Origin: Acidovorax sp. YS12
Lineage (GTDB): Bacteria; Pseudomonadota; Gammaproteobacteria; Burkholderiales; Burkholderiaceae_C
DNA: 64,000 nucleotides
Direction of reading: 5' to 3'
Assembly (NCBI GenBank): GCA_021496925.1
Contig: CP053915.1
Span: forward strand, 4,119,501-4,183,500
The notes beneath the pieces were generated by a model. It did no database searches. It saw only the letters and a program-made list of their open reading frames with translations, and was not told the origin of the DNA. The position numbers were made by a program, and so were the translations under genes. How positions within the stretch are numbered: position 1 is the first letter of the stretch; each line of letters begins with the position of its first letter. Shown here in pieces: positions 52,927-61,743 of this stretch.

Positions 52927-54668
52927 GCCGCAGCGTGCGCTACACCTCCAGCCCCCTGCTGGCGAGCAAGACGCCCGTGGGGCGCAGCCGCTTCATCGTC
53001 GCGGCGATCGCGCTGGGCTTCATCGGCCTGGGCGTGCGCGCGGCCTACGTGCAGGTGTACGCCAACGACTTCTTCCAGCGCCAGGGCACGGTGCGCTTTA
53101 CGCGCACGCTGGAGCTGCCGGCGAACCGCGGGCGCATCCTCGACCGCAACGGGCTGATCCTGGCCTCCAGCGTCCCGGCGGCGAGCATCTGGGCCATCCC
53201 CGAGGATGTGGACGAGGGCGACCCGGCCGTGCGCGCCCAGCTCAAGGAGCTGGCGCGCCTGCTCGACATGCCGCTGTCCACCCTGGTCACGAAGATGGCC
53301 GAGGACGACAAGACCTTCATGTGGCTCAAGCGCCAGCTCGACTGGGACCTGGGCCAGCGCATCGTGGGCCTGGGCATCAAGGGCATCTACCTGCGCAAGG
53401 AATACAAGCGCCAGTACCCCGAGGGCGAGTCGGCGGCCCACGTGGTCGGCTTCACCAACGTCGAGGACCATGGCCAGGAGGGCATGGAGCTGGCGTTCGA
53501 CAAGCAGCTCGCCGGCAAGCCGGGCTCGCGCCGCGTCATCAAGGACCGCATGGGCCGCGTGGTCGAGGGCGTGGGCGACGACGTGCCGCCCGTCGATGGC
53601 CAGGACCTGCAGCTCTCCATCGACTCCAAGGTGCAGTTCTTCGCCTACCAGAAGCTGCGCGACACCGTGGCCGCGCACAAGGCCAAGGCCGGCAGCGTGG
53701 TGGTGCTCGACGCGCACACGGGCGAGCTGCTGGCGCTGGCCAACTACCCGAGCTACGACCCCGGCAAGCGCCAGCACCTCACGGGCGAGCAGCTGCGCAA
53801 CCGCGCCATCACCGACACCTTCGAGCCTGGCTCGACCATGAAGCCCATCACCATCGGCCTGGCGCTGGAGAGCGGCCGCGTGCGCCCCGGGACCATCGTG
53901 GACACCACGCCGGGGCGCGTCACCATCACCGGCTCGACCATCTCCGACACGCACAACTACGGCGTGCTCACGGTGGAGGGCGTGATCCAGAAGTCGAGCA
54001 ACGTCGGCACCACCAAGATCGCCATGCAGATGCCCGCGCGCGAGATGTGGGAGACCTTCTCGGCCGTGGGTTTCGGCCAGAAGCCGCAGATCGGCTTTCC
54101 CGGCGCCGTGGGCGGGCGCCTGCGCCCGTACAAGGGCTGGCGCCCGATCGAGCAGGCCACCATGTCGTACGGCTACGGCCTGTCGGCCAGCCTGTTCCAG
54201 ATGGCGCGCTCATACACCGTGTTCGCCAACGGCGGGCGCGTCATTCCCGCCACCATGCTCAAGACCGGGCAGGAAGCGGTCGGCGTGCCGGTGTTCTCCG
54301 AGCGCACGGCCGACCAGGTGCGCAAGATGCTGCAGATGGCCGCAGGCCCTGGCGGCACCGGCCAGAAGGCGCAGACCGTGGGCTACTCGGTCGGCGGCAA
54401 GTCGGGCACGGCGCGCAAGCAGCAGGGCAAGGGCTACGCGGCGGGCAAGTACCGCGCCTGGTTCACCGGCATGGCGCCCATCGACAACCCGCGCATCATC
54501 GTCGCCGTGATGATCGACGAGCCGAGCAATGGCGTGTTCTACGGCGGCGCCGTGGCCGCGCCGGTGTTCAGCGAGGTGGTGCAGCAGACGCTGCGCATGA
54601 TGGGCGTGGCGCCCGACATGGCCGTCAAGCCGCAGATCGTGGCCAACGCTGCCGAGGAGCCGCTGTGA
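52923..54668 (+). CDS. ftsI: Peptidoglycan transpeptidase FtsI (PBP3)
   Basis: 581 residues, GTG start. One N-terminal membrane helix (about 23-41), a pedestal domain (NRGRILDRNGLILASS) and the transpeptidase domain with catalytic motifs GSTMKP (Ser near 305), KSSN (near 357) and KSGTA (near 492). It crosslinks septal peptidoglycan in the periplasm with FtsW. Confidence 0.96.
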   Translation: MSRSVRYTSSPLLASKTPVGRSRFIVAAIALGFIGLGVRAAYVQVYANDFFQRQGTVRFTRTLELPANRGRILDRNGLILASSVPAASIWAIPEDVDEGDPAVRAQLKELARLLDMPLSTLVTKMAEDDKTFMWLKRQLDWDLGQRIVGLGIKGIYLRKEYKRQYPEGESAAHVVGFTNVEDHGQEGMELAFDKQLAGKPGSRRVIKDRMGRVVEGVGDDVPPVDGQDLQLSIDSKVQFFAYQKLRDTVAAHKAKAGSVVVLDAHTGELLALANYPSYDPGKRQHLTGEQLRNRAITDTFEPGSTMKPITIGLALESGRVRPGTIVDTTPGRVTITGSTISDTHNYGVLTVEGVIQKSSNVGTTKIAMQMPAREMWETFSAVGFGQKPQIGFPGAVGGRLRPYKGWRPIEQATMSYGYGLSASLFQMARSYTVFANGGRVIPATMLKTGQEAVGVPVFSERTADQVRKMLQMAAGPGGTGQKAQTVGYSVGGKSGTARKQQGKGYAAGKYRAWFTGMAPIDNPRIIVAVMIDEPSNGVFYGGAVAAPVFSEVVQQTLRMMGVAPDMAVKPQIVANAAEEPL

Positions 54669-56164
54669 GCATGCAGACCCTTGCCACCCCGCAGGAGGCC
54701 GTGGCCTTCCTGCGCGCGCGCGTCACCGGCACGCTGCAGACCGACAGCCGCCAGGTACGGCCCGGCGACGGCTTCATCGCCTGGCCCGGCGCCGCCACCG
54801 ACGGCCGCGCCCACGTGGCCGGTGCGCTGGCGCGCGGCGCGGCCGCCTGCCTGGTGGAGCAGGACGGCGTGGCGCCCTTCGCCTTCGCGGGTGCACACAT
54901 CGCCGCGCTGCGCGGCCTGAAGGCCGCCACCGGGCCGATCGCCGCCGAATGGTTCGGCCACCCCACGCAGTCGCTCCAGGTGCTGGCCGTGACCGGCACC
55001 AACGGCAAGACCAGCAGCGCCTGCTGGCTCGCCGACGCCATTCAAGCGCTATCGAAACAAGAGCTGCCAGCGCTTGCTGGGTGTGCCCTGGTGGGCACTT
55101 TGGGCATTGGCGTGCCGCCGTGCCTGGAGTCCACCGGCATGACCACACCCGACCCGGTGCGCCTGCAGCGCGCGTTCCGCGCGTTCGTTGACCAGGGGCT
55201 GGGCCACTGCGCCATCGAAGCCTCGTCCATCGGCGTGGCCGAGCAGCGCCTGGCGGGCACGCGCATCCGCGTGGCGCTGTTCACCAACTTCACGCAGGAT
55301 CACCTCGACTACCACGGCAGCATGGACGCCTACTGGCAGGCCAAGGCCGCGCTGTTCGACACGCCGGGCCTGCAGGCCGCCGTGGTCAACACCGACGACA
55401 CACAGGGCGCGCACCTGCACACGCAGCTTGCCGCGCGCCCGCTCGACCTGTGGAGCTATGCCCTGCACCGCCCCGCGCGGCTGCAGGCGCAGGACATCGG
55501 CTTCGCCGACGGCGGCCTGCGCTTCGCCGTGGCCGAGGGCACGCAGCGCGAATGGCTGCAGACGCGGCTCATCGGCCAGTACAACGTGTCCAACCTGCTC
55601 GGCGTGATCGCCGCGCTGCGCGCGCTGGGCGTGCCGCTGGCGCAGGCCGTGCGGGCCTGCGCCGCGCTGTCCCCGGTGCCCGGCCGCATGGAGCAGATCG
55701 CTTTGCCCGGCCAGCCCCTGGTGGCCGTGGACTACGCGCACACGCCCGACGCGCTGGCCCAGGCCCTGGCCGCGCTGCGCCCCGTGGCGCAGGCGCGCGG
55801 TGGCCGTTTGTGGTGCGTGTTCGGCTGCGGCGGCAACCGCGACGCCAGCAAGCGCCCGCTGATGGGCGCGGCCGCGCAGCAGGGCGCCGACGCCGTGCTG
55901 GTGACCAGCGACAACCCGCGCGGCGAAGCGCCGCAGGCCATCATCGGCCAGATCCTGCAGGGCATGGCGCCCGGCGCCCGGGCCGAACCTGACCGCGCCG
56001 CCGCCATCGCCCAGGCCGTGGCGGGGGCGGACGCCGCCGACGTGGTGCTGATCGCCGGCAAGGGCCACGAGGACTACCAGGAGGTGCAGGGCGTGCGCCA
56101 CCCGTTCTCCGACATGGCGCAGGCGCGCCAGGCGCTGGCCGCGCGCCAGGGAGGTGCTGCATGA
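54665..56164 (+). CDS. murE: UDP-MurNAc-L-Ala-D-Glu:meso-diaminopimelate ligase
   Basis: 499 residues from GTG 54665, which has AGGAG five bases upstream and overlaps the ftsI stop like other cluster genes; ATG 54671 is an alternative. ATP loop VTGTNGKTSSACW near 112, and the DNPRGEAP motif near the end that selects meso-diaminopimelate. It adds the third residue of the peptide stem in the cytoplasm. A dispersed-repeat copy is encoded in frame at 55041-55080 (IQALSKQELPALAG) just after the ATP-binding helix. Confidence 0.95.
   Translation: MSMQTLATPQEAVAFLRARVTGTLQTDSRQVRPGDGFIAWPGAATDGRAHVAGALARGAAACLVEQDGVAPFAFAGAHIAALRGLKAATGPIAAEWFGHPTQSLQVLAVTGTNGKTSSACWLADAIQALSKQELPALAGCALVGTLGIGVPPCLESTGMTTPDPVRLQRAFRAFVDQGLGHCAIEASSIGVAEQRLAGTRIRVALFTNFTQDHLDYHGSMDAYWQAKAALFDTPGLQAAVVNTDDTQGAHLHTQLAARPLDLWSYALHRPARLQAQDIGFADGGLRFAVAEGTQREWLQTRLIGQYNVSNLLGVIAALRALGVPLAQAVRACAALSPVPGRMEQIALPGQPLVAVDYAHTPDALAQALAALRPVAQARGGRLWCVFGCGGNRDASKRPLMGAAAQQGADAVLVTSDNPRGEAPQAIIGQILQGMAPGARAEPDRAAAIAQAVAGADAADVVLIAGKGHEDYQEVQGVRHPFSDMAQARQALAARQGGAA
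55041..55080. repeat. Dispersed repeat copy inside murE
   Basis: TTCAAGCGCTATCGAAACAAG and AGCTGCCAGCGCTTGCTGG are facing half-units, read in frame within the MurE ATPase domain. This area usually shows variable length among MurE proteins. Confidence 0.7.
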
Positions 56165-57543
56165 CGATGACGCTGCAACAAGCATGGGCATGGATCGCCG
56201 CGCGCGTGCCGCAGGCGCGCCTGGCGGGCGATGGCGCGTTGCCCATCGTGCGCGTGCACACCGACACGCGCACGCTGCAGCCGGGCGACCTGTTCGTCGC
56301 CCTGAAGGGCGAGCGCTTCGACGCCCATGACTTTCTGCCCCAGGCGCGCGCAGCCGGGGCTGTGGCCGCCGTGGCGCATGGCGGCCTGGCGGCCGCGGGC
56401 CTGCCCGGTATCGAGGTGCCCGACACGCTGGCCGCCCTGGGCGCGCTGGCCGCTGGCTGGCGCGGCCAGTTCAGCCTGCCGCTGATTGCCGTGACCGGCA
56501 GCAACGGCAAGACCACCGTGACGCAGATGCTCGCCAGCATCCTCGCCGCGCACGCGGGCGAGGCCGCCTTTGCCACGCGCGGCAACCTGAACAACGCCAT
56601 CGGCGTGCCGCAAACGCTGCTGCGCCTGCAGGCCGCGCACCGCATCGGCGTGGTGGAGCTGGGCATGAACCACCCGGGCGAGATCGCCTACCTGGCCGGC
56701 CTGGCACGCCCCACCGTGGCGCTGGTGAACAACGCGCAGCGCGAGCACCTCGAATTCATGCAGACCGTGCAGGCCGTGGCTGAGGAAAACGGTGCCGTGC
56801 TGCCGGCGCTGCCGCCCGACGGCGTGGCCGTGTTCCCGCACGGCGACGCCTACACCGCGCTGTGGCGCGGCCTGGCGGCGGGCCGCCGCTGCATCACCTT
56901 CGGTGGCGATGGCGCCGACGTGCGCTGCCTTCATGCCCAGTGGCAGGGCGACGCTTGGCAGGCCACGCTGCACACGCCCCAGGGCGCCATCCGCACGGCG
57001 CTGCACATCGCGGGCCGCCACAACGTCGCCAATGCCCTGGCCGCCACGGCCTGCGCGCTGGCGGCGGGCGTGGCCCTGGATGCCGTGGCCCAGGGCCTGG
57101 CGGCGTTCGCGCCCGTGGCGGGGCGCTCGCGTGCGCTCGGGCTGTATTGCCAGGGGCGCCGCGTCACCGTGGTGGACGACTGCTACAACGCCAACCCCGA
57201 CTCCATGCATGCCGCCATCGAGGTGCTGGCCGAGCTGCCCGCACCGCGCTGGCTGGTGCTGGGCGACATGGGCGAGGTCGGCAGCCAGGGCCCGCAGTTC
57301 CATGCCGAGGCCGGCGCGCATGCGCGTGCGCGGGGCATTGAGCGGCTGCTGGCGCTGGGCGAACTGAGCGCGCACGCGGCGCGGGCCTTCGGCCCCGGCG
57401 CGCGGCATTTCGACGACAAGGACGCACTGCTGGCCGCGCTGCGCGCGGCCCTGCCCGAAGCGGGCAGCGTGCTGGTGAAGGGATCGCGATTCATGAAGAT
57501 GGAACAGGCCGTGCAGGCCTTGCAGGAGGCCGCATGCTCTTGA
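56161..57543 (+). CDS. murF: UDP-MurNAc-tripeptide:D-Ala-D-Ala ligase
   Basis: 460 residues. ATP loop AVTGSNGKTTVTQML near 111-125, then RGNLNNAIGVPQTLL, and the C-terminal YNANPDSMHAAIEVL of the Mur family. It completes the pentapeptide stem. A GGAGG site precedes the ATG, which overlaps murE by four bases; the gene overlaps mraY by ten. Confidence 0.95.
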   Translation: MTMTLQQAWAWIAARVPQARLAGDGALPIVRVHTDTRTLQPGDLFVALKGERFDAHDFLPQARAAGAVAAVAHGGLAAAGLPGIEVPDTLAALGALAAGWRGQFSLPLIAVTGSNGKTTVTQMLASILAAHAGEAAFATRGNLNNAIGVPQTLLRLQAAHRIGVVELGMNHPGEIAYLAGLARPTVALVNNAQREHLEFMQTVQAVAEENGAVLPALPPDGVAVFPHGDAYTALWRGLAAGRRCITFGGDGADVRCLHAQWQGDAWQATLHTPQGAIRTALHIAGRHNVANALAATACALAAGVALDAVAQGLAAFAPVAGRSRALGLYCQGRRVTVVDDCYNANPDSMHAAIEVLAELPAPRWLVLGDMGEVGSQGPQFHAEAGAHARARGIERLLALGELSAHAARAFGPGARHFDDKDALLAALRAALPEAGSVLVKGSRFMKMEQAVQALQEAACS

Positions 57544-58712
57544 TGCTGGCGCAATGGCTGCAGGGCCTGTCGCCCGAATTCGGATTCCTGCGGGTGTTCC
57601 AGTACATCACCTTCCGCGCGGTGATGGCGGCGCTCACGGCGCTGCTGATCGGCCTGCTCGCGGGGCCGAAGGTCATCCGCATGCTGCGCGCGCTGAAGAT
57701 CGGCCAGCCGATCCGCGGCTACGCCATGCAGACCCACCTGAGCAAGAGCGGCACGCCGACCATGGGCGGGGTGCTGATCCTGGCCTCGCTGGCCATCTCC
57801 ACGCTGCTGTGGTTCGACCTGTCGAACCGCTTCGTCTGGATCGTGCTCACCGTCACGCTGGGCTTTGGCGCCATCGGCTGGGTGGACGACTGGCGCAAGG
57901 TGGTCAACAAGGACCCCGAGGGCATGCGCTCGCGCGAGAAGTATTTCTGGCAGTCGGTGATCGGCCTGGTGGCCGCGCTGTACCTGGTGTTCAGCATCTC
58001 GGAGAGCTCGAACGCGCGCGTGTTCGAGCTGTTCCTGGCCTGGGTGCAGTCGGGCTTCTCGCTCGACCTGCCGCCCAAGGCCGGGCTGCTGCTGCCGTTC
58101 TTCAAGGAAGTCAGCTACCCGCTGGGCGTGCTCGGCTTCGTCATCCTGACCTACCTGGTCATCGTCGGCGCGAGCAATGCCGTGAACCTGACCGACGGCC
58201 TGGACGGCCTGGCGATCATGCCGGTGATCCTGGTCGGCGCCGCGCTGGGCGTGTTCGCCTACGTCACGGGCAACGCCGTGCATGCCAAGTACCTGCTGTT
58301 CCCGCACATCCCGGGGTCGGGCGAGCTGATGATCTTCTGCGCCGCCATGGCCGGCGCGGGCCTGGCCTTCCTGTGGTTCAACGCGCACCCGGCGCAGGTC
58401 TTCATGGGCGACGTGGGCGCGCTGGCGCTCGGCGGCGCCCTGGGCACCATCGCCGTGATCGTGCGCCAGGAGATCGTGCTGGCCATCATGGGCGGCATCT
58501 TCGTCGTCGAGGCGCTGTCGGTGATGCTGCAGGTGGGCTGGTTCAAGTACACCAAGCGCAAGTACGGCGAAGGCCGGCGCCTGCTGAAGATGGCGCCGCT
58601 GCACCACCATTTCGAGAAAAGCGGCTGGAAGGAGACCCAGGTGGTCGTGCGCTTCTGGATCATCACCATGCTGCTGTGCCTCATCGGCCTGACAACCTTG
58701 AAGCTGCGATGA
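57534..58712 (+). CDS. mraY: Phospho-MurNAc-pentapeptide transferase MraY
   Basis: 392 residues with about ten membrane helices. Catalytic Asp motifs VDDWRK (near 120), NLTDGLDGLAI (near 218) and the conserved PLHHHFEKSGWKE loop near 357. It makes lipid I at the inner membrane. The start at 57534 overlaps the end of murF. Confidence 0.96.
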   Translation: MLLMLAQWLQGLSPEFGFLRVFQYITFRAVMAALTALLIGLLAGPKVIRMLRALKIGQPIRGYAMQTHLSKSGTPTMGGVLILASLAISTLLWFDLSNRFVWIVLTVTLGFGAIGWVDDWRKVVNKDPEGMRSREKYFWQSVIGLVAALYLVFSISESSNARVFELFLAWVQSGFSLDLPPKAGLLLPFFKEVSYPLGVLGFVILTYLVIVGASNAVNLTDGLDGLAIMPVILVGAALGVFAYVTGNAVHAKYLLFPHIPGSGELMIFCAAMAGAGLAFLWFNAHPAQVFMGDVGALALGGALGTIAVIVRQEIVLAIMGGIFVVEALSVMLQVGWFKYTKRKYGEGRRLLKMAPLHHHFEKSGWKETQVVVRFWIITMLLCLIGLTTLKLR

Positions 58713-60475
58713 CGAACCCCGACGACGCACTTCACCCCCTCCCGCCCGCCGCAGACCCTGCGGCGTCGGCATGTCTTGCAGACCCTGCGGCGCCGCCGCT
58801 TTCGGCTGCGCAGGAAGCCGCCGCGTTCGTGGCGAAGATCTTCGCCGAGCCGGTGGCCGAGGCGCCCGTGCAGGAAGCGCAGCCGCAGGCAGAGGCGCAG
58901 GAGCAGGAGCAGGCGCCCATCTTTGCCCCCGTGCCGCAGGACTGGCCTGCGCAGGCCGAACAGCCGCTGCACGGCCAGCGCGTGCTGGTGCTGGGCCTGG
59001 GCGCCTCGGGCCTGGCGATGGCGCGCTGGTGCGCGCGCTGTGGCGCGCAGGTCACGGTGGCCGACACGCGCGCCGCGCCGCCGCAGCTTGCCACGCTGCG
59101 CGCCGAGCTGCCGCAGGCGCGCTTCATCGGCGGCGCGTTCGACGCGGCGCTGGTGCAGGACCAGGCGCTGGACGCCATCTACCGCTCGCCCGGCTTGGCA
59201 CCGGCCGCGCTTGCTCCTGTTTTGGAAGCTGCTCGCGCTTGTCAGGTAAGCGTTTGTGGCGAATTGGACCTGTATTCGCAAGCGCTGCGCGCCTTGTGCA
59301 CGCAGCACGGCTACGCGCCCGCCGTGCTGGCCGTGACCGGCACCAATGGCAAGACCACCGTCACCTCCCTCACCGGCCAGCTGGTGCAGCACGCGGGCCG
59401 CAGCGTGGCCGTGGCGGGCAACATCGGCCCGACGCTGCTTGACACGCTGGCCGCGCGCATCGCCGCGCAGGATTTGCCCGAAGCCTGGGTGCTGGAGCTG
59501 TCGAGCTTCCAGCTCGACGGCGTGCAGGGCTTCGAGCCCACGGCGGCCGTGGTGCTCAACCTCACGCAGGACCACCTCGACTGGCACGGCGGCATGGCCG
59601 CCTACGGCGCGGCCAAGGCGCGCATCTTCGGCCAGACCGGGCTGATGGTGCTGAACCGGGAGGACCCGGCGGTGATGCAGATGCTGCCCGAGCCGGTGCG
59701 CGTGAAGCTGCAGAAACCGCAGTTGCGCGCCCATGTCACGTTCGGCGCCGACCTGCCGCAGCGCCCGGGCGACTTCGGCATCGAAACCGTCAACGGCATG
59801 GCCTGGCTGGTGCGCGCGCACCAGGCCGACGAAACGGCCAAGCGCGCCAGGCTGCACGAGGAGCCGCTGCACCTGCAGCGCCTGATGCCGGCCGACGCGC
59901 TGCGCATCCGCGGCCGCCACAACGCCTGCAACGCACTGGCCGCGCTGGCCCTGGCGCAGGCGGCGGGCTGCGCGCTCGGCACCATGCTCTACGGCCTGCG
60001 CGCGTACCGGGGCGAGCCGCACCGCGTCGAGTCCGTCGGCGTGGTCGGCGGCGTGGAGTATTTCGACGACAGCAAGGGCACCAACGTCGGCGCCACCGTG
60101 GCCGCGCTCGCGGGCCTGGGGCCGGAGCGGCGCCTGGTGGTCATCCTCGGCGGCGACGGCAAGGGCCAGGACTTCGCGCCGCTGGCCGCGCCCATGGCGC
60201 GCCACGCGCGCGCGGCCGTGCTGATCGGGCGCGACGCGCCGCACATCGCCGCCGCGCTGCAGGACACCGGCGTGCCGCTGCTGCCCGCCGCCCGCATGGA
60301 AGATGCCGTGCAGCAGGCCGCCGCGCAGGCCCAGCCGGGCGACGCGGTGCTGATGTCGCCGGCCTGCGCCAGCCTCGACATGTTCAGGGACTACGCGCAC
60401 CGCGCCCAGGTGTTCGTCGATGCCGTACGCGCGCTCGCGCAGGCGCAGGGGCAGGAACTGGAGGGCGGCCTGTGA
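58709..60475 (+). CDS. murD: UDP-MurNAc-L-Ala:D-Glu ligase with N-terminal extension
   Basis: 588 residues; MurD is usually 440-500. The first ~86 residues are an extra Ala/Pro/Gln/Glu-rich stretch before the normal start of the domain (GQRVLVLGLGASGLAMARW). The ATP loop VTGTNGKTTVTSL is near 208, VLELSSFQLDG near 263 and YFDDSKGTNVGAT near 450. The ATG at 58709 overlaps mraY by four bases. A dispersed repeat is in frame at 59203-59275 in a conserved region of domain 1. Confidence 0.93.
   Translation: MTNPDDALHPLPPAADPAASACLADPAAPPLSAAQEAAAFVAKIFAEPVAEAPVQEAQPQAEAQEQEQAPIFAPVPQDWPAQAEQPLHGQRVLVLGLGASGLAMARWCARCGAQVTVADTRAAPPQLATLRAELPQARFIGGAFDAALVQDQALDAIYRSPGLAPAALAPVLEAARACQVSVCGELDLYSQALRALCTQHGYAPAVLAVTGTNGKTTVTSLTGQLVQHAGRSVAVAGNIGPTLLDTLAARIAAQDLPEAWVLELSSFQLDGVQGFEPTAAVVLNLTQDHLDWHGGMAAYGAAKARIFGQTGLMVLNREDPAVMQMLPEPVRVKLQKPQLRAHVTFGADLPQRPGDFGIETVNGMAWLVRAHQADETAKRARLHEEPLHLQRLMPADALRIRGRHNACNALAALALAQAAGCALGTMLYGLRAYRGEPHRVESVGVVGGVEYFDDSKGTNVGATVAALAGLGPERRLVVILGGDGKGQDFAPLAAPMARHARAAVLIGRDAPHIAAALQDTGVPLLPAARMEDAVQQAAAQAQPGDAVLMSPACASLDMFRDYAHRAQVFVDAVRALAQAQGQELEGGL
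59203..59275. repeat. Dispersed repeat copy inside murD
   Basis: CTTGCTCCTGTTTTGGAAGC, TGCTCGCGCTTGTCAGG, AAGCGTTTGTGGC and AATTGG follow the family order. It is translated as LAPVLEAARACQVSVCGELDL in the UDP-binding domain of MurD. Confidence 0.75.
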
Positions 60476-61743
60476 CCACCACCGCCACCCCCGGCCTGCT
60501 GCAGCGCATCGGCGCCTGGTTCGGCGCGCTGCCCGCCAAGGCCGCCGACCGCCTGCCGGTGCGCGTGGGCGGCATGGAATACCGCCAGACCACGGCCACG
60601 CCCGCGCACGTGCTGGGCTTCGACCAGGCGCTGGTCTGGGTGGTGGTGGCGCTGCTGGCCTGGGGGCTGGTGATGGTGTACTCGGCCTCCATCGCCATGC
60701 CGGACAACCCGCGCTTCGGCAAGATCGCGCCGCTGCACTTCCTGGTGCGCCACGTGCTGGCGCTGGCCATGGGCTTCGTCGCAGCGCTGCTGGCGTTCCA
60801 GGTGTCGATGAAGACCTGGGAGCGCGTTGCGCCCTGGCTGTTCGTCGCCTCCATCCTGCTGCTCATCCTGGTGCTGATCCCGCACGTCGGCACGGCGGTG
60901 AATGGCGCGCGGCGCTGGCTGTCGCTCGGGGTGATGAACTTCCAGCCCTCGGAGCTGGCCAAGTTCGCCGTGCTCGTCTACGCCGCCGACTACATGGTGC
61001 GCAAGATGGACGTGAAGGAAAACTTCTTCCGCGCCGTGCTGCCCATGGGCGCGGCGGTGGCCATCGTCGGCGCGCTGCTGCTGGCCGAGCCCGACATGGG
61101 CGCGTTCATGGTGATCGCCGTCATCGCCATGGGCATCCTGTTCCTCGGCGGGGTGAACATGCGCATGTTCGTCCTCATCGGCACGGTGCTGGTGAGCGCC
61201 TTTGCGCTCATCGTCATGACCAGCCCGTGGCGGCGCGAGCGCATCTTCGCCTACCTCGACCCGTTCAGCGAGGCGCACGCGCTGGGCAAGGGCTACCAGC
61301 TCTCGCACTCGCTCATCGCCATCGGGCGCGGCGAGGTTTTCGGCGTCGGCCTGGGCGGCAGCGTGGAAAAGCTGCACTGGCTGCCCGAGGCGCATACCGA
61401 CTTCCTGCTCGCGGTGATCGGCGAGGAGTTCGGCCTGGTGGGCGTGCTCGCGCTCATCGTGCTGTTCCTGTGGCTCACGCGGCGCATCATGCAGATCGGC
61501 CGCCAGGCCATCGCGCTGGACCGCGTGTTCTCCGGCCTCGTGGCGCAGGGCGTGGCGGTGTGGCTGGGCTTCCAGGCCTTCATCAACATGGGCGTGAACC
61601 TTGGGGCGCTGCCCACCAAGGGGCTGACGCTGCCGCTCATGAGCTTCGGCGGCTCGGCCATCCTGATGAACCTGATCGCGCTGGCGGTGGTGCTGCGCGT
61701 GGATTACGAAAACAAGCTGCTCATGCGTGGAGGCCACGTATGA
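60472..61743 (+). CDS. ftsW: Peptidoglycan glycosyltransferase FtsW
   Basis: 423 residues, GTG start with GGAGGGC site, overlapping murD by four bases. About ten membrane helices of the SEDS family, with GARRWLSLGVMNFQPSELAKFAVLVY (about 143-168) and the C-terminal PTKGLTLPLMSFGGSAILMNL. It polymerises septal glycan strands with FtsI. Confidence 0.95.
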   Translation: MTTTATPGLLQRIGAWFGALPAKAADRLPVRVGGMEYRQTTATPAHVLGFDQALVWVVVALLAWGLVMVYSASIAMPDNPRFGKIAPLHFLVRHVLALAMGFVAALLAFQVSMKTWERVAPWLFVASILLLILVLIPHVGTAVNGARRWLSLGVMNFQPSELAKFAVLVYAADYMVRKMDVKENFFRAVLPMGAAVAIVGALLLAEPDMGAFMVIAVIAMGILFLGGVNMRMFVLIGTVLVSAFALIVMTSPWRRERIFAYLDPFSEAHALGKGYQLSHSLIAIGRGEVFGVGLGGSVEKLHWLPEAHTDFLLAVIGEEFGLVGVLALIVLFLWLTRRIMQIGRQAIALDRVFSGLVAQGVAVWLGFQAFINMGVNLGALPTKGLTLPLMSFGGSAILMNLIALAVVLRVDYENKLLMRGGHV

